NCBI GenBank assembly: GCA_021372415.1
Contig: JAJFUM010000105.1
Location: forward strand, 1 to 42,584
Source of the DNA: Deltaproteobacteria bacterium
GTDB lineage: Bacteria; Desulfobacterota; Syntrophia; Syntrophales; UBA5619
DNA length: 42,584 nt
Direction of reading: 5' to 3'
Position 1 is the first letter of the stretch. Every line of letters begins with the position of its first letter. Positions 26,218 to 34,245 of this stretch are shown here, in pieces. A model generated the notes under the pieces. It was not told the origin of the DNA. It made no database searches and saw only the letters and a program-made list of their open reading frames with translations. Made by a program: the position numbers and the translations under genes.

Positions 26218-28437
26218 ATGAGAAAACTGTTCCAATCATGGAGTGTTCGTACGTGGCTGAAAGGGTTTCTGGCAGTGACCGCGGTCCTGCTGGGGTGGGC
26301 TCCGCCGATCCCGGCGGCCGATCAGACCGCCCAGATGGAGGAGATCGTCGTCACGGCGACCCGGACCGAAAAGGCCCTTTCAGCGGTGCCGGGGAGTGTT
26401 GCCGTGGTGACCGGCAAGGAACTGGAAAAGCGAAACGTCTTCAGTGTCGACGAAGCCTTGAACACGACGGCCGGGGTCGTGGCCAACCGCGCAGGGCTCA
26501 GGGACACCATGTCGTCGCTCACCCTGGGGGGGCTCCCTGGCCAGGCCAGGACACTGATCCTCCAGGACGGGCTGGCCATCAACAGCCCTTACTCCAGCAA
26601 CGTCGATGCGATGGGACTGGCCACCGGAGACGTGCAGCGGATCGAGGTGGTCAAAGGACCCTTCTCCAGCCTCTACGGCGGCAGCGCCATGGGCGGGGTC
26701 GTCAACATCATCACCCGGATGCCTGAGAAAAGGGAGATAACCGTCAGGAGCGGCTACGGCACCGCCTGGAACCGCGGGGAGGCCCAGAACGACGTGGCGA
26801 CCTTCTATGCCTCCGGTGGTGACAGATTCGAGAATCTCGGGCTCTTTTTGAGTTACGACTACAAGCACACCAATGGCTATCCGACCGACTTGAACCTCCA
26901 GAGCTCGAAGCCGACTGCGGGCATCACCGGCTGGTCTCAGACGACCAGCAATACGGGGGAGAGGCGCTATCTCATCGGGGACAAAGGGAGCGACGGTTGG
27001 CGGAACGACAACATCGCCTTCAAGGCCGGTTACGACTTTTCCAAGACCTCAAAGGTCAACGTACAGTTCATCCGGGCCACCTTCGACTATTACAACGACG
27101 ATTTCAATTCCTATCTCAGGAACGCCTCGGGCGAAGAGGTGCGCTCCTACGGGACGGTGAAAGAAGGATCGTTTCTCAAAGGGGTCGGGGGCAGCGAGCG
27201 GAACCTCTACAACATGGCGGTCGAGACCGAACTGTTCGACAGGGCCAAGGTCAAGCTTACATTGGGTTATATCGATCAGGTCAAGCGCTGGTACGTGACT
27301 CCCACCAGTTCATCGGCCACCAGCACAGGCGGATCGGGAAAACTCTCCGACACCCCCACGGCGTCCTATAACGCCGACCTCCAGGCCACACTCCCCCTCT
27401 TCGACAGCCATGTGCTCACTTTCGGCGGGACATTCAAGGCCGCCTGGGCCGATTCGCAGGAGAACAACCTCTCCAACTGGCTAAACGAGAAAAGCACCAC
27501 GGCCCTCACCTATCAGGCCAAAGGCCGGGAGAGGGTCTACGCCCTGTTCATCCAGGACGAGATCCCGCTCTTCGACAGACTCACCGCCTACATCGGCGGC
27601 CGGGAGGATTGGTGGGAGACCTACGACGGCTACGTGTACCAGTCCGGGACGGCCGATTATCCGAAGTATTACGACAGCCGCAGGGACAGCTCCTTCAGCC
27701 CCAAGGGGGCCCTGGTCTACAAGCCCTTCGGCCAAACCACCCTGCGGACATCCGTGGGACAGTCCTTCCGGTCGCCGACGCTCTATGACCTCTACAGGAC
27801 CTGGACCACCAGCGGTGGGGTCGTTTACAACAGCAACCCGGACCTGAAACCCGAAACCGCAACCTCTTGGAGCATCGGGGTCGAACAAGGACTCTGGAAA
27901 GGGGCCAAGGTTTCGACGAGCTATACCGAGAATACCATCCATGACATGATCTATACAAAAACCGTCTCCAGCACCCAGAAGGACAAGGTCAATGCCGGAA
28001 AGGGGAGGAGCCGGGTGGTGGAGGTCGAGGCGGAACAGAGGTGGGACAAGTGGCTCCGTATCTTCGCCAACTTGACCTATACGGACTCCTCCATCCTCGA
28101 AAACAGCGCGAATCCTGCCTCCGTCGGCAAGGACATGACCGACATCCCCAGAGTGATGTTCAACTGCGGCGGGGAGCTCGAGAGGGGCCCCTTCGTCGTA
28201 TCCATGATCGGGCGCTACATGGGCAAGCGGTACGGCAACGACGACAACTCGGACAGCATCAGCAACGTCTACGGCTCCTACGACGACTTCTTCACGGCTG
28301 ATGCCAAGGTCTCGTACAAGATGGCCTCCTGGGTCAAGGCGTCCTTCGCGGTCTCCAACATCCTGGACCGGGAGTACTATTCCTCCTTCCTGGCGCCGGG
28401 AAGGTCTTGGTTTCTGGAATTGACGCTGAACTACTGA
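26218..28437 (+). CDS. BtuB-like TonB-dependent outer-membrane receptor
   Basis: A 739-residue receptor. A signal peptide (about 1-34) is followed by the TonB box EEIVVTATR at 41-49. A plug domain with GVVANRAGLRD, VKGPFSSLYGGSAMGGVVNIIT comes next, then a beta-barrel ending in the typical aromatic tail (FLELTLNY). The ATG follows CGAGGGGGATAT. Because it lies directly behind a cobalamin riboswitch, a corrinoid or a precursor is the most likely ligand; a heme-type ligand cannot be excluded, given the chelatase downstream. It is the first gene of the receptor-chelatase block. Confidence 0.93.
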   Translation: MRKLFQSWSVRTWLKGFLAVTAVLLGWAPPIPAADQTAQMEEIVVTATRTEKALSAVPGSVAVVTGKELEKRNVFSVDEALNTTAGVVANRAGLRDTMSSLTLGGLPGQARTLILQDGLAINSPYSSNVDAMGLATGDVQRIEVVKGPFSSLYGGSAMGGVVNIITRMPEKREITVRSGYGTAWNRGEAQNDVATFYASGGDRFENLGLFLSYDYKHTNGYPTDLNLQSSKPTAGITGWSQTTSNTGERRYLIGDKGSDGWRNDNIAFKAGYDFSKTSKVNVQFIRATFDYYNDDFNSYLRNASGEEVRSYGTVKEGSFLKGVGGSERNLYNMAVETELFDRAKVKLTLGYIDQVKRWYVTPTSSSATSTGGSGKLSDTPTASYNADLQATLPLFDSHVLTFGGTFKAAWADSQENNLSNWLNEKSTTALTYQAKGRERVYALFIQDEIPLFDRLTAYIGGREDWWETYDGYVYQSGTADYPKYYDSRRDSSFSPKGALVYKPFGQTTLRTSVGQSFRSPTLYDLYRTWTTSGGVVYNSNPDLKPETATSWSIGVEQGLWKGAKVSTSYTENTIHDMIYTKTVSSTQKDKVNAGKGRSRVVEVEAEQRWDKWLRIFANLTYTDSSILENSANPASVGKDMTDIPRVMFNCGGELERGPFVVSMIGRYMGKRYGNDDNSDSISNVYGSYDDFFTADAKVSYKMASWVKASFAVSNILDREYYSSFLAPGRSWFLELTLNY

Positions 28438-28514
28438 GATGTGCAGGGGTAAGCCACCGACTCCCCGGTCATGCTTGCCCGGAACCGACAGAGGAAAGGA
28501 TGGGAGGCGGCAAG

Positions 28515-29222
28515 ATGGATCTGAATATGGCCCTATGGGCCGGAGGGATGCTCTTCAGTCTGGGGGCCTTTGCCCTGAAGGTCGGCTTCGGCCTTGGCTA
28601 CGGCCGGATCGGGATCCGGGGCGTCGCTTTCACCTTGGCGGGATATGGGGCGCTTTTCACGATCCTTGCTCTCTTGGCTGGGGAACTGACAAAGGTCCTC
28701 TACCCCCTCCTGGGTCAAGGGCCCTATGTCCACGTCGGGATGGCGGCCGGCCTGATCGCCTGGGGCCTCTATACCATCTTGAAGTCACGAAACAGTCACC
28801 CCGAAACCGCAACGGTGCCTCTGGTGCCCTCGCTGCTGCTCGTCGTTCCCTGTCCGGTCTGTCTGACAGCCATGGCCGTTTCCACCTGGACGGCCCTGGC
28901 TGTCATCGACCTTCCGTCCTGGATCGTGGGGCTCGGACTCGGGGTTGTCTTTGCCGTACTGGCCCTGCTCTTTCTGGCCCTGGCCCGTCTGGGAAGATCC
29001 CGGCAACCGGAGATCTCCCTCGGCCTGGTCATGGTCGTGATCGGCTTCTATTTCATCGCCTCCCTGAGTATCCCAGCCAGGATCGAGGAGGCCAGGGGGG
29101 TCTATGCCTCGTTCCTGGACAGGGGCGCCCTGGATCGTGCCGACGGGGCCGGCGTCCTGCTTCTGCTTTTTGTCGCCATGTTGGCGGGCTATTTCATCAC
29201 GCAAAGGGGATTCAAAAAATGA
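28515..29222 (+). CDS. DUF2162 family membrane protein
   Basis: A 235-residue protein with six or so membrane helices. Between helices 3 and 4 lies VPCPVCLTAMAVS, a conserved CPxC motif that could bind a metal or a thiol. It matches the DUF2162 family, annotated as a putative transporter and found beside CobN-like genes in methanogens and some bacteria. GGGAGG precedes the ATG, and the stop overlaps the next ATG. Its role in this cluster is unknown; passage of metal or reducing equivalents across the inner membrane is a guess. Confidence 0.8.
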   Translation: MDLNMALWAGGMLFSLGAFALKVGFGLGYGRIGIRGVAFTLAGYGALFTILALLAGELTKVLYPLLGQGPYVHVGMAAGLIAWGLYTILKSRNSHPETATVPLVPSLLLVVPCPVCLTAMAVSTWTALAVIDLPSWIVGLGLGVVFAVLALLFLALARLGRSRQPEISLGLVMVVIGFYFIASLSIPARIEEARGVYASFLDRGALDRADGAGVLLLLFVAMLAGYFITQRGFKK

Positions 29223-29815
29223 GTGTTCTGGCGGGACTTGAAACCTATCTCTACGTCATCTGTTCGGTGCTGCTATTTCCCGTGGTTGCGGGGCTGGTCC
29301 TTCTGACCTTCTGGGTCGTCATCTGCTTCGGCGGTTTCCTGCGGGAGTATATCGAGAGGAGGGGTGGCGGTTCGGCCCCGGTGCAGCGGTACGAGAGGGG
29401 CCTGGGTCGGGAATTGCAGGCGATCCAGGACCGTCAGGTCCTGGATGTAGAGGCGGAGCGCCTCCTGCAGAAGGCGGAACTGGAGTTGATCAAATCCCTC
29501 GACCGGGTGCGTTTTGTGATCCGGGTCGGTCCGGCGCTGGGGCTCATGGGGACCCTCATCCCAATGGGGATCTCCCTCTCCTCGCTGGCCCAGGGAGACA
29601 TGCCCAAGATGGCCGGCAGCATGGTGACCGCCTTTACGACCGTGGTGGTGGGCCTGGCATGCAGCGTGGCGGCCTATATCATGTCGCTGGTGAAGGAGAA
29701 GTGGGTCCGCGCGGACATGAGGGAAATGGAATGTATGACGGAGGTTGTATTGCGAAGATCTGACGGGGGGGGGCTGTCGGAAGGCGGGGAGGTCAGGGGC
29801 GATGCGGTTTCTTAA
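29219..29815 (+). CDS. Second MotA/TolQ/ExbB-family proton channel protein
   Basis: A 198-residue protein with three membrane helices: about 11-39, one starting at GPALGLMGTLIPMGISLSSL, and FTTVVVGLACSVAAYIMSLV. The motifs GPALGLMGTLIP and TAFTTVVVGLACSVAAY are those of the MotA/TolQ/ExbB family, and the protein is longer than the ExbB upstream. It overlaps both neighbours, and its gene lies next to DUF2149, not ExbD. It is thus probably the channel half of a second, separate stator complex serving the chelatase. Confidence 0.9.
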   Translation: MSVLAGLETYLYVICSVLLFPVVAGLVLLTFWVVICFGGFLREYIERRGGGSAPVQRYERGLGRELQAIQDRQVLDVEAERLLQKAELELIKSLDRVRFVIRVGPALGLMGTLIPMGISLSSLAQGDMPKMAGSMVTAFTTVVVGLACSVAAYIMSLVKEKWVRADMREMECMTEVVLRRSDGGGLSEGGEVRGDAVS

Positions 29816-30140
29816 GAGACGAAGACGGTTCGACCGGTACGACGAGCCCTTGGAGGACCCCATCTCGGGGGTCGCGAATCTCTTCGATGCGAGCGTCGTG
29901 TTCATTGTCAGCATGATGATCGCCCTGTTCATGGCCTACAACATGGTCGATCTGCTCGATCCGAAATCGGAGGTGACCGTTACCAAAAAGGGAGCCGACG
30001 GCAGGATCGAGATGATCGTGAAGAAGGGCAAGGAGATCAAGGTCCGCAAGGTGACCGACAAACGCCTGAGTGGCGAAGGGACGAGGCTGGGGACGGCCTA
30101 CCAACTGAAGGACGGGAGGGTGGTCTATGTGCCGGAATAG
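29802..30140 (+). CDS. DUF2149 protein, ExbD-like stator partner
   Basis: A 112-residue protein with a basic N-terminus, then DPISGVANLFDASVVFIVSMMIALFMAYN forming one membrane helix, and a small periplasmic Lys-rich domain ending in a repeat of short beta segments. D29 sits at the start of the helix, as the proton-path Asp does in ExbD/TolR. DUF2149 recurrently follows ExbB-like and precedes CobN-like genes, so it is best seen as the ExbD-like subunit of that channel. Its gene overlaps the chelatase start. Confidence 0.82.
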   Translation: MRFLKRRRRFDRYDEPLEDPISGVANLFDASVVFIVSMMIALFMAYNMVDLLDPKSEVTVTKKGADGRIEMIVKKGKEIKVRKVTDKRLSGEGTRLGTAYQLKDGRVVYVPE

Positions 30141-33100
30141 GTTCGATCTCGCGGTCTCTCCTTGCAAGGCGTTTTTCCTGGTGGCTGCCTCTCTCGTCTG
30201 TCTTTTGTCATTCGTGCCCTTCGCGCATGCCGGGGTCCTGAAGGTCAGCCTGCTTCTGGGGGACGGCCATTCCCGAAGCGCCGTGGAGGCGGTCAAGGCG
30301 ATCAGCAAAGAACTGGAGAATCTAAAGCCGTCTCCACAAGGCAGTCTTCGCGCAAGTGAGATCCAGATCTCGGTCTATCCGGAAAAGGATATCCGGACGC
30401 AGGATCTCACCCACCTGCGCCAATCCCGTCTGGTGATCGTCTTTATCATGGGGAGGCACCTGCTCCATGCGGTCAGGCCGGAGCTCGAGGCGGTCATCCG
30501 TGAGGGCGGCAAGGTCTACGGGGTCGGAGGCTACTACGACGACGAACTCAAGAAGATGGGACTCCTGTTCGATCCGAAGCTGAACGACTACTTCACCACG
30601 GGTATCCCCGAAAATATCCGGAACATGGTTTTGTACGCCCTGAACAAGGAGGTCCCCTTGGGGCTTTCCTGTGGAGAGCCGGTCAAGCTGGCGGAGGTGG
30701 GGATCTACGACGTCGGGACAAAGAAGGTCTTCAAAGACTTTGCCGTCTATCGGAAAGCCTATCTCCAGCGGCGGGCGCAGAGCGATTCCCGCGAGAGCCC
30801 CTGGGTCGGGATCATCTTCCATCGCAACAGCGTCGAGTCCGGCCAGACCCAGACTGTGGACGCCCTGGTTGAGGCCCTGGAAGAGGACGGTTTCAACGTC
30901 CTGCCCGTATACGGCTCCGTCCAGATGGGGAAGGCGGTGGAGGTTATCTTCTCTCCGGCCGGCGTGAAGCTGATCGTGGCCATGGGCTGGAAGGTCGGCG
31001 TCAATCCCGAGACGTCGGTTCCCCTGCTGACTTCGCTGGGGGTTCCGGTCATCGACGCCATCACCCTGCAGGGCAAGTCCCTCGATGAATGGAGGCGATC
31101 TCCCACGGGGCTGGATATCCTGGAGAGGGCCTGGCAGGTTGGCAATCCCGAGATGGGGGGGATCATCCAGCCCACGGTGATCGCTTCCAGAGAACGTTTC
31201 TTGGACCGGCTGACGGGCATGGCCTATGTCGAGGAGAGGCCCATCCCGGAGAGGATCGGCCGGCTGGTCGGGAGGGTCAGGGCCTGGATCAACCTGCAGG
31301 ATAAACCCAACCGGGACAAAAAGGTCGCCCTGATCTACTACAACTATCCGCCCGGAAAGCAGAACATCGGCGCCAGCTATCTGAACGTCCTTCCCGAGAG
31401 CCTCTACGAGATGGCCCTGCGGATGAAGGCTGAGGGATACGATCTCAAGGGATTGGGGCTTGGGGAGGAGCGCGCCGAGGCGGTCAAGGAGCGCCTCTTC
31501 ACGGATATCCATGACCATGCACGCAACATCGGCAACTGGGCCCCGGCTGAGCTGGACCGGATCGTCCGGGCCGGGAAGGCCGTCCTTATCCCCCTGGAAA
31601 CCTATCAGGAGTGGTTCGACCAACTCCCGGAAGGTTTCCGGAGGGCGATCCTGAAGGACTGGGGGCCTGTCGAGAAGGGCAGCGTGATGATCTGGCAGGA
31701 CGCCGAAGGGAAGAAATTCCTGGTCCTGCCCGCCATCCGGTACGGCAACATCGTTTTCACTCCCCAACCCTCCAGGGGTTGGGAGCAGGATCCCCGAAAG
31801 CTTTACCACGACGTGACCCTCGCACCCCATCATCAGTACGTGGCCTTCTATCTCTGGCTCAGAAAATGGTTTCAGGCCGATGCCGTGGTCCATGTGGGGA
31901 CCCACGGCACGCACGAATGGCTGACGGGGAAGGAGGTCGGCTTCACAGACGAGGACCCTCCTGAGGCCCTGATCGGGGAGATGCCCAACATCTATCCCTA
32001 CATCGTGGACAACGTTGGGGAGGGGACCCAAGCCAAACGGCGCGGGATGGCCGTGATCATCGACCACATGACCCCGCCCTTCGCGAAGGCCGGCCTGAAC
32101 CGGGAACTGAAAGAACTGGCGGCGATGTTGAACGATTACGCCGCCGCCCGGGAGAAGAGCCCCTCCCTTGCCGAGACCCGGCTCAAGGAGATCAACGCCG
32201 TCTCGAAAAAGATGGGCCTCCTGACCGATCTGAGGATCGGCGAGATCAGGACCGAGGCCGAAATCGAAGCGGTCGAGCACTACCTCAAGGAGATCATGGA
32301 AAGACAGGTTCCTTTCGGGCTCCACACCTTCGGAAAGGCGCCTGATGAGCGATACCGCAGGGCAACCGCGGAGGCGGTCGTGTCGGTCGAAGCGGGGCTT
32401 ACCGCGACGGCCGCGGAGGAGAAGGTCTCCGATCTGGAAGCACGGATCGTCCTGTCGGCCAAGCGGGAGCTGGATTCCCTCATGGCCGCCCTTTCGGGGC
32501 AGTACATCGCCGCCGGCAGGGGCAACGATCCCATCCGGAATCCCGACTCCCTGCCCACGGGGAAGAACTTCTATGCCTTCGACCCAACGCGGGTGCCCGC
32601 CCGCTCGACTTACGAGACGGGTGCAAGGCTGGCCAGGGAGTTCCTTGATGGCTACAAGAACAGACACGGGACCTCTCCGGACAAGATCACCTTCAACCTC
32701 TGGGCAGTGGAGACGATGCGCCACGAAGGAGTGATGGAGTCCCAGATTCTGCACCTCATGGGGGTGAGGCCCCGCTGGGACGAGCGGGGAAAGGTCGTCG
32801 GCGTCGAGGCAATCCCGCGCGGCGAACTCGGCCGGGGAAGGATCGACGTCACGATCGTCCCGTCAGGGCTTTACCGGGACCTCTTCGCAAATCTGATGTC
32901 CCTCCTGGACGAGGCGGTGACCGTGGCGCGGAGGCAGCAGGAGGAAGACAACGCGCTCCTGGCCAACGTGGGCAGGACAAAAAAAATGCTCCTGGAGAAG
33001 GGGATTGCGGCGGAGAAGGCGGAACGGCTGGCCTCGGTCCGGATCTTCACCGTCCCATCCGGGGCTTACGGGACGAATCTCGACAAGGTGATCCCCCTGT

Positions 33101-34167
33101 CAAATACCTGGGAAAGGGAAGGCCAGGTGGCGGACGTCTATTTCATGCGGATGGGACACCTCTACGGGCAAGGCTTTTGGGGAGAATCGGAGGGAGAGGG
33201 CCAAGAGGAACTCGGCCAGGTCCTCCTGAAAAACGCCCTCTCGGGCACGAAGGCGGTCATCCACAGCCGGTCGACGAACCTCTATGCCACGCTCGATAAT
33301 GACGATTTCTTCCAGTATCTGGGCGGCACGGCCATGGCGGTCCGGGTCCTTGACGGGAAAAGCCCGGAGGCCTACGTGACCAACCTCGCCAATCCCAAGG
33401 CGCCCATGCAGGAGAGCCTCGAGAGGGCCATGGGCCGGGAGATGCGGTCGCGTTATCTCAATCCTGAATGGATCCAAGCCATGATGAAGGAGGGTTACGC
33501 CGGGGCGCGGTTTGTCGACAAGGTGGTGGAGCATCTCTGGGGATGGCAGGTCACCGTCCCAGAGGCCGTGGACGGGGCCAAGTGGAACGAGATGGTCGAG
33601 ACCTACGTCCTGGATCGGAACGGCCTCGATATGAAGGCTCTCTTCCGCAAGGCCAACAACATGCATGCCTACCAGTCCCTGGTGGCCCGGATGCTCGAGA
33701 CCGTCCGTAAGAACTACTGGAAGCCAGACGATAAGATCGTGGAGACACTGGCGAGGGAGTATGCCCAAAGCGTGAACGAAGTGGGACTGGCCTGTTGCGA
33801 CCATACCTGCAACAACCCCCTGCTGGCGCGCTTCACCTCCTCGACCCTCCTGTCCGTCCCCGGCCTCGCGTCTCTGGAGCAGGGGTTCCGGAAGGCCCTT
33901 GAGGCCATCAAGGAGCCCCGGGCAAACAAGGGCCGGTCCGGGCAGACCGGGCAGAGACGGGGCGGGCAAAAGGCGGAGTCCGATGCCGCGAAGGTTTCGG
34001 GACCCGCTCCGGGTGAACGGCCGGCGGAGGTGGGAAAGACCGTCGAAGGCCTGCAGATGGAGGAAGTCAATGCAGCAGCAGGGGCCTCTTCGGCACCGAT
34101 CCCCTGGCTCTTCATCGTGGGGTTTCTCGTCTTTGTCGGGCTCGTCGCCCTGGGGTTCCGGAGGTGA
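30127..34167 (+). CDS. Exported, membrane-anchored CobN/ChlH-like chelatase
   Basis: A 1346-residue relative of the large subunit of cobalt and magnesium chelatases. Residues 1-36 are a Sec signal peptide (LVCLLSFVPFAHAG). The CobN domain covers most of 40-1255, with HVGTHGTHEWLTGKE at 589-603 (H589, H593, H596, E597) and ACCDHTCNN near 1222-1230. A Gly/Gln/Lys-rich linker runs to about 1315, then a membrane helix and a terminal Arg-Arg. This predicts a periplasmic body with a C-terminal anchor. No CobS/CobT ATPase is nearby; instead it sits beside an ExbB-like/DUF2149 pair. HmuS of Bacteroidota, reported as a heme dechelatase, has a comparable gene context as I recall. Here control by cobalamin suggests metal removal or insertion in a corrinoid or related ring; direction and substrate are inferred. 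Confidence 0.88.
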   Translation: MCRNRFDLAVSPCKAFFLVAASLVCLLSFVPFAHAGVLKVSLLLGDGHSRSAVEAVKAISKELENLKPSPQGSLRASEIQISVYPEKDIRTQDLTHLRQSRLVIVFIMGRHLLHAVRPELEAVIREGGKVYGVGGYYDDELKKMGLLFDPKLNDYFTTGIPENIRNMVLYALNKEVPLGLSCGEPVKLAEVGIYDVGTKKVFKDFAVYRKAYLQRRAQSDSRESPWVGIIFHRNSVESGQTQTVDALVEALEEDGFNVLPVYGSVQMGKAVEVIFSPAGVKLIVAMGWKVGVNPETSVPLLTSLGVPVIDAITLQGKSLDEWRRSPTGLDILERAWQVGNPEMGGIIQPTVIASRERFLDRLTGMAYVEERPIPERIGRLVGRVRAWINLQDKPNRDKKVALIYYNYPPGKQNIGASYLNVLPESLYEMALRMKAEGYDLKGLGLGEERAEAVKERLFTDIHDHARNIGNWAPAELDRIVRAGKAVLIPLETYQEWFDQLPEGFRRAILKDWGPVEKGSVMIWQDAEGKKFLVLPAIRYGNIVFTPQPSRGWEQDPRKLYHDVTLAPHHQYVAFYLWLRKWFQADAVVHVGTHGTHEWLTGKEVGFTDEDPPEALIGEMPNIYPYIVDNVGEGTQAKRRGMAVIIDHMTPPFAKAGLNRELKELAAMLNDYAAAREKSPSLAETRLKEINAVSKKMGLLTDLRIGEIRTEAEIEAVEHYLKEIMERQVPFGLHTFGKAPDERYRRATAEAVVSVEAGLTATAAEEKVSDLEARIVLSAKRELDSLMAALSGQYIAAGRGNDPIRNPDSLPTGKNFYAFDPTRVPARSTYETGARLAREFLDGYKNRHGTSPDKITFNLWAVETMRHEGVMESQILHLMGVRPRWDERGKVVGVEAIPRGELGRGRIDVTIVPSGLYRDLFANLMSLLDEAVTVARRQQEEDNALLANVGRTKKMLLEKGIAAEKAERLASVRIFTVPSGAYGTNLDKVIPLSNTWEREGQVADVYFMRMGHLYGQGFWGESEGEGQEELGQVLLKNALSGTKAVIHSRSTNLYATLDNDDFFQYLGGTAMAVRVLDGKSPEAYVTNLANPKAPMQESLERAMGREMRSRYLNPEWIQAMMKEGYAGARFVDKVVEHLWGWQVTVPEAVDGAKWNEMVETYVLDRNGLDMKALFRKANNMHAYQSLVARMLETVRKNYWKPDDKIVETLAREYAQSVNEVGLACCDHTCNNPLLARFTSSTLLSVPGLASLEQGFRKALEAIKEPRANKGRSGQTGQRRGGQKAESDAAKVSGPAPGERPAEVGKTVEGLQMEEVNAAAGASSAPIPWLFIVGFLVFVGLVALGFRR

Positions 34168-34245
34168 GGGGACCGACTCCCGTAAAGGCCCCCCGAGACG
34201 GCGGGTGGGCTGGCCGATGCCCGTAAGCTCTTAAAGAGGATTGCT

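Noticed and set aside
30322..32754. An 810-codon open frame antisense to the chelatase gene
   Set aside because: Composition is Gly/Asp/Leu/Pro-rich with no domain, and it mirrors the codon bias of the well-supported gene on the other strand.
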